64,000 bases of DNA from an uncultured Bacilli bacterium (lineage in GTDB: Bacteria; Bacillota_I; Bacilli_A; RF39; UBA660), in the NCBI GenBank assembly GCA_934096945.1, contig CAKOND010000001.1:80032-144031 (forward strand). Direction: 5' to 3'. This document shows positions 17,035-24,770 of this stretch, piece by piece (within the stretch, counting starts at the first letter, position 1; every line of letters starts with the position of its first letter). The notes below the pieces were generated by a model, which saw only the letters and a program-made list of their open reading frames with translations, did no database searches and was not told the origin of the DNA. The position numbers and the translations under genes were made by a program.

Positions 17035-17107
17035 ATTAACCTCATTTCTTAACAAAATTATATAACAAATTAATATGAAAATAAAGATATAATTTAGCTT
17101 TCATTTC

Positions 17108-17369
17108 TCAAAAGTAAAATAAGGGTTCATAATGATTTCTATCAAACGCTGTTATTGCATCATCCATGTTAACTATTTCTTTAAATTGTTCGACATTTAA
17201 AACTGATTTTCTATTTTTAATCGTTTTTTGTATTTGATTGTTTTAATCCATGAAGAATCAAAATAACTTTAAACGCCAATACAAAAACTTATAAATTTAA
17301 TAAGCCTATACTAGGTGTTTTAGTTTCAATATAATCATTTATACTTGAATCCAATTCTCTCACAGACAT
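17108..17369 (-). pseudogene. Decayed gene of uncertain family
   Basis: A strong GGAGG site precedes an ATG at 17369 and the frame MSVRELDSSINDYIET, KTPSIGLLNL, which stops after 26 codons. A second frame ends with IKNRKSVLNVEQFKEIVNMD, DAITAFDRNHYEPLFYF and a stop at 17108-17110. Good codons in two frames separated by stops indicate a dead gene with a deletion. The opening faintly resembles KAP-type P-loop proteins, but no Walker motif remains, so I leave the family open. Confidence 0.5.
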
Positions 17370-17499
17370 CTTACACCTCCACTAATAACATTATAGCCAA
17401 AAAGTTCCTATATGTCAGTAATATATAAGAAAATTTTCAAAGTACATTTTCTTATCTTTTATATCTTTGACAAACTTACTGATAAATTGTAATGCTTAA

Positions 17500-17591
17500 A
17501 CTTATATAAGGAAAAGACACTACTTAGGTGTAGCATCCTTCAAAAAACCAAAAATATTGTAGGCACTACCCGCTTTCTCGGGTAACCTTAC
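17500..17591 (-). ncRNA. Candidate small RNA with its own promoter
   Basis: A consensus promoter (17598-17626) fires into a stretch with no reading frame. The predicted RNA starts near 17591. Its first hairpin pairs TACCCG with CGGGTA around the loop AGAAAG, extended by GTA-GG with CC-TAC across an internal loop. An A/U-rich linker follows, then a second hairpin (GCTAC, GTAGT) ending in a short U stretch. It matches none of the riboswitch or housekeeping RNA consensus patterns I recalled. No gene follows closely in the same direction, so a stand-alone RNA is more likely than a leader. Confidence 0.5.
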
Positions 17592-17597
17592 ATTTAC

Positions 17598-17626
17598 ATT
17601 ATACCTAAATTTTATATAAATATCAA
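17598..17626 (-). promoter_or_regulatory. Promoter of the candidate small RNA
   Basis: TTGATA, a 17-base spacer and TATAAT on the minus strand: one mismatch in twelve from the sigma-A consensus. Confidence 0.7.
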
Positions 17627-17643
17627 TACTTTTTAGCAACTTC

Positions 17644-17665
17644 AAAAAAAGAGGTTTCCCTCTTT
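17644..17665 (-). terminator. Terminator after YjcZ-like gene
   Basis: AAAGAGG and CCTCTTT around a GAAA-type loop, followed by T on the minus strand, directly after the stop codon. Confidence 0.75.
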
Positions 17666-17788
17666 TTAATAGAATGCTCCGCCCCAGATTATAGCAAGTA
17701 GTATAAATAGTATTAAAACTATAAATGCATAACTAGCTGTAAAGTTATTTCCTGAAGTAGAATCGCAATCTTTTTTACAACAACTCAT
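17666..17788 (-). CDS. YjcZ-like 40-residue membrane peptide
   Basis: Read by eye: MSCCKKDCDSTSGNNFTAS, then YAFIVLILFILLAIIWGGAFY. A short polar, Cys-rich head precedes one hydrophobic helix ending in WGGAFY. This is the architecture of the YjcZ family of small, sporulation-associated peptides in Bacilli. GGGAGG lies at ideal distance from the ATG, and a terminator follows the stop. The second peptide upstream has the same layout, suggesting a duplicated pair. Confidence 0.7.
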   Translation of the reverse strand: MSCCKKDCDSTSGNNFTASYAFIVLILFILLAIIWGGAFY

Positions 17789-17817
17789 AATTAACCTCCC
17801 TTTATATATTTAAAACT

Positions 17818-17904
17818 TTAGATAAAAGCCCCTACTATGATGATTAAAAGAATAAATAGTACTAAAATTATAGCAGCACCAAGGCCATTTCCGCAATGAT
17901 TCAT
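17818..17904 (-). CDS. YjcZ-like 28-residue membrane peptide
   Basis: Read by eye: MNHCGNGLGAAIILVLFI, then LLIIIVGAFI. Polar head with one Cys followed by a single membrane helix, related in design to the 40-residue peptide next to it. Strong GGAGGAAA ribosome site. Probably co-transcribed with its neighbour. Function unknown; the family link is by composition and layout. Confidence 0.6.
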   Translation of the reverse strand: MNHCGNGLGAAIILVLFILLIIIVGAFI

Positions 17905-17989
17905 AAAACTTTCCTCCTTTATTTTGTCTTTTCACTAGTATTCTATGGTATATTTTTCATTGTGTGAGGGCAAAAAAAGCTTAAAAACG

Positions 17990-18018
17990 TTGTAAAATGC
18001 AAAAATAATTGTTATAAT
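17990..18018 (+). promoter_or_regulatory. Promoter of prsA
   Basis: TTGTAA, a 17-base spacer and a perfect TATAAT, 21 bases before the ATG, followed by AAGGAG. Confidence 0.7.
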
Positions 18019-18039
18019 ACCTTTATAAGGAGAGATATT

Positions 18040-19074
18040 ATGAAGAAAAAATTAGTCGCATTATGTGCAATCATGCTACTTGCAAGTGGCTGTGGTAAAG
18101 TACCAAAACTAGAAAATGGAAAGGAAGCTATCGTTAGTTTTAAAAATGGTGAAAAAATAAGTGTTGATGAGTTTTATGAAAAATTAAAAGATGACATGGG
18201 ACTTAATACATTAGTAACCATGATAGATACTCACATTCTTGAAGAAGAATTTAAAGATTATGTTGATACTGCTAAAGGTAATGCTGAAGCTACAATTAAT
18301 GCTTTAATTACACAATATGATGGTAAAGATAAATTGCTTTCTGAAATTCAAAGTCAAACAAAATATCAAACAATCGAAGCTTTTCAAGATTATTACTATC
18401 TAACATACATGCAAAGCCATGCAATCGAAGAATATGCTAAAACTAAAATAACTGATAAAGAAATCGAAGAATACTACAAAAATAAATCTATCGGCGATAT
18501 GGAAATCAGTCATATTCTAATAACACCTGATGTTAAAGATGGTGCAACAACTGATGAAAAGAAAGTTCAAGAAGAAGCTGCTAAAAAGACTGTAAATGAA
18601 ATAATTGAAAAATTAAATACAGCTAAGAAAAATAAAGAAGACATCACTGAAGCATTTACTAAACTTGCTAAAGAATATTCTAAAGATGATGATACTAAAA
18701 ATAAAGGTGGTGCTTTAGGTAAAATCAATTATGGTAAACTAAGTTCAAGCTATGATGAATTAATTAATGCCGCTACTAAATTAAAAGATGGTGAGTATTC
18801 AACATCAGTTATTACAACAGAACTTGGATACCATGTAATACTTAAAACAAAAAGCTATGAAAAAGATACTTTAGAAAATTTAAAAGAAAGCATACTTAAG
18901 ACACTTGCAGATGAATATATTAAGGATAATTCCTCATCTGTTGGAATTAATGCATTGCAACACTACAGAAAAGAATACGGCATGGATATTCAAGATGATG
19001 AAATCAAAAAACAATATTCTAACTATATTCAAAATATGCTAGCATCTATAGCAAGTTCTAACACTACAAAATAA
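18040..19074 (+). CDS. prsA: PrsA-like foldase lipoprotein (parvulin-type peptidyl-prolyl isomerase)
   Basis: A 344-residue lipoprotein that assists folding of exported proteins at the outer membrane face. The signal peptide ends in the lipobox LASGC (Cys at residue 19). The N-terminal chaperone region (about 30-150) is followed by a parvulin domain from ISHILITPD (about 158) through AKEYSKDDDTKNKGGALGKINYG to LGYHVILKTKS (about 270), with a helical tail. It stands alone between its own promoter and terminator. Likely clients are the exported surface proteins and PBPs encoded nearby (inference). Confidence 0.93.
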   Translation: MKKKLVALCAIMLLASGCGKVPKLENGKEAIVSFKNGEKISVDEFYEKLKDDMGLNTLVTMIDTHILEEEFKDYVDTAKGNAEATINALITQYDGKDKLLSEIQSQTKYQTIEAFQDYYYLTYMQSHAIEEYAKTKITDKEIEEYYKNKSIGDMEISHILITPDVKDGATTDEKKVQEEAAKKTVNEIIEKLNTAKKNKEDITEAFTKLAKEYSKDDDTKNKGGALGKINYGKLSSSYDELINAATKLKDGEYSTSVITTELGYHVILKTKSYEKDTLENLKESILKTLADEYIKDNSSSVGINALQHYRKEYGMDIQDDEIKKQYSNYIQNMLASIASSNTTK

Positions 19075-19098
19075 AAAAGCACAAAAGCGTGCTTTTTA
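19074..19098. terminator. Terminator between prsA and the convergent coat-like gene
   Basis: AAAAAGCAC and GTGCTTTTT form a near-perfect stem with T/A flanks usable in both directions. Confidence 0.8.
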
Positions 19099-19111
19099 TT
19101 TTGCCTAAAAA

Positions 19112-19552
19112 TTAGCAAAGACAATCTACGTATGTATCAGATAAACATCTTATGCAGCATAGACAATCGCAATCCATTGTAAAGAAAACATTCGTAGCAA
19201 CATATGGATAAACACTAGTTTCATCAGTATTATCTGCTAGAACTCTAAATGTACAACAATTTCCTTCTATTTTTTCTACTCTGAAAACATTTGAACAAGT
19301 TGCAGAAGTACCAGTACATGTAGCAGTAGAATCTTTAGTTATTGGCATACTCCATGGAGTACCATTACCACAGCAAGTATAAAGCATTACAGGTCTAGTG
19401 TTACATACAAGGCAGTTACTTCCTCCACCTAAAACTGGTCTATCGCAAGTTTGTAAACAATTATCTGGGCATGCATTTTCTTGTAACACTAAAATGACAC
19501 ATAGTATTTCATTAATGCAATTACCTTCTGACGATTTACGTTCTTTATTCAT
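19112..19552 (-). CDS. CotY/CotZ-like cysteine-rich spore coat protein
   Basis: 146 residues with about 18 cysteines in CxxC-like pairs: ENACPDNCLQTCDRP near residue 26, NCLVCNTRPVMLYTCC near 46, and the end CDCLCCIRCLSD. The opening CINEILCVILVLQENAC matches the crust proteins CotY and CotZ of Bacillus, which crosslink the spore surface. The order (N-terminal helix, then Cys-rich domain) fits the family. A GAAAGGGTG site precedes the ATG. It could alternatively serve in another cysteine-crosslinked surface layer if the organism does not sporulate. Confidence 0.75.
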   Translation of the reverse strand: MNKERKSSEGNCINEILCVILVLQENACPDNCLQTCDRPVLGGGSNCLVCNTRPVMLYTCCGNGTPWSMPITKDSTATCTGTSATCSNVFRVEKIEGNCCTFRVLADNTDETSVYPYVATNVFFTMDCDCLCCIRCLSDTYVDCLC

Positions 19553-19666
19553 AAACTTTCACCCTTTCATCTAATTCACTAATAATTTATGAAAAAAATT
19601 AGAATAAGTGTATGCTTTTTACTTTTACTTTTTTATAAATTATGATAAAATAATAATGGTGAGCAA

Positions 19667-19984
19667 ATGAAAACATATATAGAGTACATTATAATAGCAA
19701 TTATATTAATAATAATTTCAATGGTTATTGTAAAACTTTCTAAAAGAGACTTCAAAGTCGAAGCTAACAAACTTATAACTGCCCTTGGTGGTAAGGATAA
19801 TATTATTAATGCCGAATGTAATATGTCAAGACTAAAAGTTATTCTTAAAGATGTTAGTTTAGCTAACAAAGATGCCATTCAAAAACTTGGTGCTAAGGGC
19901 ATCGTAGAAATAGATAACCAATTAAAAATTATATTTGACAAAAATGCTAAAACACTTAAAAAGTATATCGAAGAGATTCTCTAA
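19667..19984 (+). CDS. Membrane-anchored PTS EIIB-like domain protein
   Basis: A 105-residue protein. One N-terminal membrane helix (about 6-25) precedes an EIIB domain of the glucose/N-acetylglucosamine type: ALGGKDNIINAECNMSRLKV, ILKDVSLANKDAIQKLGAKG, then NQLKIIFDKNA. In classical EIIB the phospho-cysteine is three residues before the conserved Arg (C-x-T-R-L). Here that place is Asn and the Cys is one residue earlier (C-N-M-S-R-L). No EIIC or EIIA is adjacent. It may therefore be a regulatory or degenerate EIIB rather than a sugar phosphotransfer subunit. GGTGAG ribosome site. Confidence 0.8.
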   Translation: MKTYIEYIIIAIILIIISMVIVKLSKRDFKVEANKLITALGGKDNIINAECNMSRLKVILKDVSLANKDAIQKLGAKGIVEIDNQLKIIFDKNAKTLKKYIEEIL

Positions 19985-19997
19985 GATATACTTTTTT

Positions 19998-20288
19998 CTA
20001 TATTTTTTCAATATTCAAAATATCCGTAATCTTAATAAGTTTATTATCTATTGTTAGCAAGTTCATACTAGTTTTACCAACGATTTCTTCTTCACTTATT
20101 CCCTTTTCCGTCGTAATTCTAACTTTACTTTTATACACATGATTAAGTGATCCAAATATTTCATTAATTTTTTTATTGATATCTTTAGGATTATAAATTT
20201 TTACTTCTCTATCACTTCGATACATATCTTGATAATTATTTAATCTTTTATTAATTGGACTTGCAAACACATTAGGTAATTTGTTCAT
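19998..20288 (-). CDS. Conserved-looking protein of unknown function, 96 residues
   Basis: MNKLPNVFASPINKRLNNYQ opens a soluble, basic protein with a predicted beta-rich second half (VYKSKVRITTEKGISEEEIV, KLIKITDILNIEKI). The ATG at 20288 follows AGAGGTG, so I prefer it to a longer frame starting at 20336. No recognised motif, signal peptide or membrane segment. It is divergent from the RodA-like gene, and the two share a 33-base promoter region. Confidence 0.65.
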   Translation of the reverse strand: MNKLPNVFASPINKRLNNYQDMYRSDREVKIYNPKDINKKINEIFGSLNHVYKSKVRITTEKGISEEEIVGKTSMNLLTIDNKLIKITDILNIEKI

Positions 20289-20321
20289 AATAACACCTCT
20301 ACAATATTTTATGATAAAACC

Positions 20322-21440
20322 ATGAAAAATACACATACTAAAGTTATGAAAAAAATATTAAACAGTAAATTTTTATTTTATATTCCTTTACTAATAATAA
20401 TGATTATTAGTTTTTTAAACATGTACAATGCTAAATATATAAGTACGCTTTATAATAATAACCTAACAAAGCAAATAATTTGGTATACTTTAGGTATAAT
20501 AATTCTTTTACTTTTTAGGAAAATAAATACTAGTTTTATATTTAAGCATGCTAAATATTTGTATATTTTATCTATTTTACTTCTTATATACGTTTTAATA
20601 TTTGGTAAAGTTATAAATGGTGCTAAAGCATGGATTACCATAAGAGGATTATCATTTGGGCCTAGTGAACTAGCAAAATTATCTCTTGCTTTAATGCTTA
20701 GTAATATTTTAAATAGTTTCCATAACACTGGAATAAAAAGTGAAATTATCTTTATTTTAAAAGTTATTATTTTAACATTTATTCCTTCACTTCTTGTATT
20801 TTTAGAGCCAGACACAGGTGCCATTATCTTCTTTTTAGTAATAGCATTTACTACTATAGTGCTAGGAAACATTCATAAATTTTGGTACATCATAGCATTG
20901 TTTTTTATAATTTTATTTATAGGAAGTTTTATATTTCTTTATCTTTTTAATAAAGATTTACTTATTAATTTGATAGGGACTAGTTTCTTTTATAGAGTTG
21001 AAAGACTCATAACTTTTAAAACTATGTCAAGTTATCAATTAGAAAATGCCTTAGTAGGAATTGGTTCAGCAAATATCTTATCAACTTCTCTAGGCAAAGT
21101 TAAAATATATATACCAGAAGCACCAACTGACTTTATCTTTGCTTATTCAATTACGAGTTTTGGCTATCTTACCGGTTTTATCATTCTGCTTTGTTATTTA
21201 ATTATAGATGTTTACTTAATTAATAAATTTCTTTCTATGAAAAAAGGCACCATGAAATACTTTTTAGCTTCTTTTATAAGCATATTTATTTTAAATCAAA
21301 TAATAAATATTGGCATGAATTTAGGCTTACTTCCCATCATAGGTATTCCACTGCCCTTTTTAAGTTACGGTGGATCAACACTCATTATATATTTTATTTT
21401 CCTAGGCATTATTTTTAATCAAAAAGAAAAACCATACTAA
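20322..21440 (+). CDS. rodA: SEDS-family peptidoglycan glycosyltransferase (RodA-like)
   Basis: A 372-residue protein with about ten membrane helices. It shares the SEDS landmarks with the FtsW at 57.1 kb: GAKAWITIRGLSFGPSELAK (about 100-120), FLEPDTGA (about 163), the YQLENALVGIGSANIL loop and PLPFLSYGGSTL near the C-terminus. SEDS proteins polymerise lipid II with a class B PBP partner. I call it RodA-like because a separate FtsW exists. No clear ribosome site precedes the ATG; the Met at 20346 is a possible alternative start. Confidence 0.88.
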   Translation: MKNTHTKVMKKILNSKFLFYIPLLIIMIISFLNMYNAKYISTLYNNNLTKQIIWYTLGIIILLLFRKINTSFIFKHAKYLYILSILLLIYVLIFGKVINGAKAWITIRGLSFGPSELAKLSLALMLSNILNSFHNTGIKSEIIFILKVIILTFIPSLLVFLEPDTGAIIFFLVIAFTTIVLGNIHKFWYIIALFFIILFIGSFIFLYLFNKDLLINLIGTSFFYRVERLITFKTMSSYQLENALVGIGSANILSTSLGKVKIYIPEAPTDFIFAYSITSFGYLTGFIILLCYLIIDVYLINKFLSMKKGTMKYFLASFISIFILNQIINIGMNLGLLPIIGIPLPFLSYGGSTLIIYFIFLGIIFNQKEKPY

Positions 21441-21450
21441 GTGTATGGTT
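21430..21450. terminator. Hairpin between convergent genes
   Basis: AACCATAC and GTATGGTT form an 8-bp stem overlapping the end of the RodA-like gene. T-tracts are weak, so the function is tentative. Confidence 0.4.
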
Positions 21451-21673
21451 AATAGTAAAACGTCCTAGGTATAGGTTGATAATAACTATATGAACTATTA
21501 TAATATGGCATACCCGGATTTGGATATCCACCCACATTTGTTCCTGCACCTGGTGCTACATTATAAATAGGTCTTGGTCTAGTTAAACCAACTGCGGCCC
21601 CTCCAGCTAATCCTCCGAGTAAAAACGGAAATACAAAACCCCTGTTTTGGTTTTGATAATAATTTGGATACAT
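21449..21673 (-). CDS. Small Tyr/Pro/Gly-rich protein
   Basis: 74 residues: MYPNYYQNQNRGFVFPFLLG, then GLAGGAAVGL (a short glycine-rich hydrophobic stretch), then a Pro-Tyr-rich tail ending FYY. This composition is common among small coat or surface proteins of Bacilli. GAAAGGAG site before the ATG. I know no specific family; a role in a spore or cell surface layer is inference from composition. Confidence 0.6.
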   Translation of the reverse strand: MYPNYYQNQNRGFVFPFLLGGLAGGAAVGLTRPRPIYNVAPGAGTNVGGYPNPGMPYYNSSYSYYQPIPRTFYY

Positions 21674-21716
21674 AAATAGGCTCCTTTCTTTACTATCTTA
21701 TGTAAAAAAAGTACAC

Positions 21717-21983
21717 TTACTTATTACAATTACCCAAAAATACTTTTCCTTTTTCTCTGAATAAACCTAAATTTGTTTTTTTATTAAGTTTATTTATTGC
21801 TTCATCTAGTATTTCCATATATTCATAATCATCTATTAGATTAACATCCTCTACCTTAACAATGTTCATTTCAACATTGTCCAAAATCAAAAATTCATAA
21901 ACTAATTCTAACGATATTTTTTCCATAACTTGCTTTTTAGCTAAATCTTTACTTAATTTCATATATTCTTTCACATCAATCAA
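21717..21983 (-). CDS. Hypothetical protein, 88 residues
   Basis: An acidic, helical, soluble protein (DVKEYMKLSKDLAKKQVMEK, then EYMEILDEAINKLNKK). The start codon is TTG after AAGGA; a Met at codon 8 is an alternative. No motif recognised. It is divergent from the double-XRE regulator, with an intergenic region of about 100 bases. Confidence 0.55.
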   Translation of the reverse strand: MIDVKEYMKLSKDLAKKQVMEKISLELVYEFLILDNVEMNIVKVEDVNLIDDYEYMEILDEAINKLNKKTNLGLFREKGKVFLGNCNK

Positions 21984-22083
21984 TATTTTCCTTTCTTATA
22001 TTATAACAGGCAATTTCGTATTTGTCTGTAATTTTCTGTATATTTTATAAAATAATGGGAAAATTAATCTGGTGACGGAATAA

Positions 22084-22533
22084 ATGGAAAATGATAGACT
22101 TTTTGAGTTAAGAGAATATCACGGCTTAACTCAAGCAAAAATTGGAGAAATTCTCGGAGTGCGACAACAAACATACGCTGAATGGGAGAAGGGTAAAAAA
22201 CTCATTCCCTTGAAGCACCTAATAACCCTAGCTAAATATTATAAAGTAAGTTTAGATTACCTAACAGGTCTTTCTAATAAAAAAGAAATATTTTTTAACT
22301 ATGTGCAACTTGATAAAGAGGAAATAGGTCAAAAAATTCTTTATATTAGAAACATAAATAATCTAAAGCAACGCGAGTTAGCAAAAGTATTAAATACTTC
22401 CCCATCAACAATTTGTGCGTATGAAAAAGGTAATACTTTAATTTTAACGGCATTCTTATATCAAATTGCTAAAGAATTCAATGTTTCTATGGATTGGTTC
22501 GTCGGAGCAAGTACAAGAATTAAAAGATTTTAG
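22084..22533 (+). CDS. Regulator with two tandem XRE helix-turn-helix domains
   Basis: 149 residues made of two complete Cro/C1 domains and nothing else. The first is LREYHGLTQAKIGEILGVRQ, QTYAEWEKGKKLIP (about 7-42); the second is IRNINNLKQRELAKVLNTSP, STICAYEKGNTL (about 88-120). Each is followed by a conserved A-x-x-Y/F-x-V-S-x-D-W/Y tail. A single chain could bind a pseudo-palindrome as a monomer. The ribosome region is GGTGACGGAATAA. Confidence 0.85.
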   Translation: MENDRLFELREYHGLTQAKIGEILGVRQQTYAEWEKGKKLIPLKHLITLAKYYKVSLDYLTGLSNKKEIFFNYVQLDKEEIGQKILYIRNINNLKQRELAKVLNTSPSTICAYEKGNTLILTAFLYQIAKEFNVSMDWFVGASTRIKRF

Positions 22534-22545
22534 TTCTTGTTTTTT
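22513..22545 (+). terminator. Terminator of the double-XRE gene
   Basis: ACAAGAA and TTCTTGT stem followed by six T, overlapping the last codons. Confidence 0.7.
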
Positions 22546-22653
22546 ATTTTTCTCCAAAACCAATAATTATAAAAGCTTCACTAAAGTTTTCATAAACGTT
22601 CCTACCTTCCTAATATATTTTATCAAAAATTTTAGAAAAAAAAAAGGCTTTTT

Positions 22654-23883
22654 TTACATAAGTCCCATAAAATAATTTTTTTTGCCTTTTTTAATAAGTA
22701 AAATCTTATTTTCAATAGCATCATTTTTTTGAAGTTTTTTATCTAAATCAGTCTCTTTTTTATTATTTACACTTATAGCACCAGCCATAATCATTTCTTT
22801 AGCTTCTCTTTTACTAGAAACTACCTTATTATTTACTAATACATCTATAAGCAAATCGTTTTCATTTACATGAAACTCAGGAATATCTTTAATATTAGCC
22901 ATAATTTCATCACTTGAAAGTTCCCATATTCTATCAGAAAATAAACATTCTGAAATATTTAAAGCCTTATCAAATTCTTCTTTACCATGTAAATCAGTAA
23001 TTATTTCTTTAGCTAAAGCTTTTTGAGCAATTCGTAAATGTGGATTTTCATTTTGTTTTTCCATAATACTATCAATTTCTTCTGGAGTTAAAAATGTAAA
23101 CACTTTCAAATACTCATATACTTTAGAATCATCAGTATTAATTAAATATTGATACATTTCATAACTAGATGTTTTGTTTATATCAAGCCACAAAGCATTT
23201 CCTTCACTTTTTCCAAATTTTTTGCCATTAGCATCAAGTATCAAAGGCATTGTAAAAGCATATGCTTCCTTTCCAATCATCTTTCTAATTAATTCTATAC
23301 CTGTTGTAATATTTCCCCATTGATCAGATCCTTCAACTTGCATAGTGCATCCCATTTCGTTATACATATGTAAAAAATCATAACCTTGAATAAGCATATA
23401 GCTAAATTCAGCATAAGTAATACCACTTTCAAGTCTTCTTTGAATAATATCTTTACTAAGCATATAATTAACATTTATATATTTACCAACATCTCGCAAG
23501 AAATCTAAGAAATTATAATCTTTAAACCACTCATAATTATTTACAAGTTTTGCCTTACCATCAAATATCTTATCAATTTGTTTTCTAATTGATTCAATAT
23601 TATAATTAAGGGTATCAATACTTATAATTTCTCTTTCTGCGGTAGGTCTAGGGTCACCGATTCTACCTGTTGCACCACCACATAAAAGAATTGGATTATG
23701 TCCCATTTTCATAAGTCTTTTAGCTGTAACAAGTGAGCTATAATGACCTAAATGTAGTGAATCAGCAGTTGGATCAGTTCCCCAATAAAAGGTAACTTTT
23801 TCATTATTAATTTTATTTTCAATATCATCACCTGCTACATCTTTAACAAGTCCTCGCCATTTTAATTCTTCCCAATTTGTCAT
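22654..23883 (-). CDS. tyrS: Tyrosyl-tRNA synthetase
   Basis: Charges tRNA-Tyr. The 409-residue enzyme has the class I signatures DPTADSLHLGHYSSL (HIGH-like HLGH, about 39-53) and KFGKSEGNALW (KMSKS-like KFGKS, about 220-230). YMLIQGYDF and GSDQWGNITTG form the tyrosine pocket. The C-terminus carries an S4 RNA-binding domain (LIDVLVNNKVVSSKREAKEM). The ATG at 23883 follows GGAGG. Expression is controlled by the T-box leader upstream. Confidence 0.97.
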   Translation of the reverse strand: MTNWEELKWRGLVKDVAGDDIENKINNEKVTFYWGTDPTADSLHLGHYSSLVTAKRLMKMGHNPILLCGGATGRIGDPRPTAEREIISIDTLNYNIESIRKQIDKIFDGKAKLVNNYEWFKDYNFLDFLRDVGKYINVNYMLSKDIIQRRLESGITYAEFSYMLIQGYDFLHMYNEMGCTMQVEGSDQWGNITTGIELIRKMIGKEAYAFTMPLILDANGKKFGKSEGNALWLDINKTSSYEMYQYLINTDDSKVYEYLKVFTFLTPEEIDSIMEKQNENPHLRIAQKALAKEIITDLHGKEEFDKALNISECLFSDRIWELSSDEIMANIKDIPEFHVNENDLLIDVLVNNKVVSSKREAKEMIMAGAISVNNKKETDLDKKLQKNDAIENKILLIKKGKKNYFMGLM

Positions 23884-23889
23884 ATTTTT

Positions 23890-24018
23890 TCCTCCAAACA
23901 AAAAAGATGATACCAAAAGGAGTCAGCTCATGACGGTACCATCCTTTAATTAACTTAATTATCTTAACGCGATTTAAACGATTCAGCTCCAGGGTTGTAA
24001 ATTCTATCTTCGCTGATT
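23890..24018 (-). promoter_or_regulatory. T-box riboswitch of tyrS (very short Stem I)
   Basis: The leader contains AAAGGATGGTACCG, the T-box that pairs with the uncharged tRNA acceptor end. The competing terminator pairs GATGGTACC with GGTATCATC and is followed by six T. Stem I is only about 38 bases (TCAGC with GCTGA), and its loop holds UAC, a Tyr codon, as likely specifier. The whole leader is about 130 bases, much shorter than the thrS leader in this window. Confidence 0.88.
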
Positions 24019-24024
24019 GACCAA

Positions 24025-24053
24025 ATTATAGCACAATCAAAAATCAAATTCAA
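24025..24053 (-). promoter_or_regulatory. Promoter of tyrS leader
   Basis: TTGAAT, 17 bases, TATAAT on the minus strand. It overlaps the last codons of the upstream pseudouridine synthase gene. Confidence 0.65.
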
Positions 24054-24700
24054 GCCTTTTCAACGATTTTTTTAAAATCATCATTTAATGGCAATTCTGC
24101 CAAACAAATCTTTTTTGTAACAGGATGTACAAATTTTAAATAATAAGCTTCTAACATCATTCTTTTATATTTTTCTTTACCATACTTTTTATCACCGAGT
24201 ATTGGATGCCCCATATTAGCTAGTTGAACTCTTATTTGATTTTTTCTACCAGTTTCAATTTTTACATCTATCAAACTATATTTATCATTATTTTCTATAA
24301 CCTTAAATTTTGTTATAGCAATCTTACCTATTTTTTTATTTTTAGTAACTACAACATCAAAGCTTTTTGTTTCAAAAAGAAAATCTTTCAAAAAAACATT
24401 TTTTTCATTCACTAAACCACATATAATAGCATAATACTTTCTTTCAACTTTTTGCCAATTTTGTTGTAAATCTTTTTTTACTTTTTCATTTTTGGCAAAT
24501 ACAATAAGTCCACTTGTATCTTTATCTAATCTATGTACAATAAATATTTTATTTTTAGGATTTTGCTTCTTTACATATTCTTTTACTTCATCATATAAAT
24601 TTATATCACACCTATTATCTCTAGAAATAGTTAACATTCCCACAGGTTTATTAACTATAATTAAATATTTATCTTCATATATTATCTTTAATTTTTTCAT
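24050..24700 (-). CDS. RluA-family pseudouridine synthase
   Basis: A 216-residue enzyme that isomerises uridines in rRNA or tRNA. Motifs are IIVNKPVGMLTISRD (about 14-28), the catalytic segment FIVHRLDKDTSGLIVFAKN (about 51-69, catalytic Asp in RLDKDTSG), and GRKNQIRVQLANMGHPILGD (about 152-171). There is no N-terminal S4 domain, as in the shorter RluA/YqcB-like members, so the exact target is not readable. The open frame extends upstream through the tRNA gene, but the ATG at 24700 with GGAGG is clearly the start. Confidence 0.93.
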   Translation of the reverse strand: MKKLKIIYEDKYLIIVNKPVGMLTISRDNRCDINLYDEVKEYVKKQNPKNKIFIVHRLDKDTSGLIVFAKNEKVKKDLQQNWQKVERKYYAIICGLVNEKNVFLKDFLFETKSFDVVVTKNKKIGKIAITKFKVIENNDKYSLIDVKIETGRKNQIRVQLANMGHPILGDKKYGKEKYKRMMLEAYYLKFVHPVTKKICLAELPLNDDFKKIVEKA

Positions 24701-24733
24701 ACTACCTCCAACTAAATATTTTAGTATTGCAAA

Positions 24734-24758
24734 ATAAAAAGCCCTTAAACAAAGGCTC
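24734..24758 (-). terminator. Terminator after tRNA-Ala
   Basis: AGCCTT and AAGGGCT (one bulge) followed by five T, 13 bases after the CCA end of the tRNA. Confidence 0.65.
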
Positions 24759-24770
24759 TTAATTTCCATT

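Noticed and set aside
17500..17600. Fluoride (crcB) riboswitch, suggested by the CCTACAA tail
   Set aside because: The opening GGTGATGG-type segment and the pseudoknot bases are absent, and no transporter follows.
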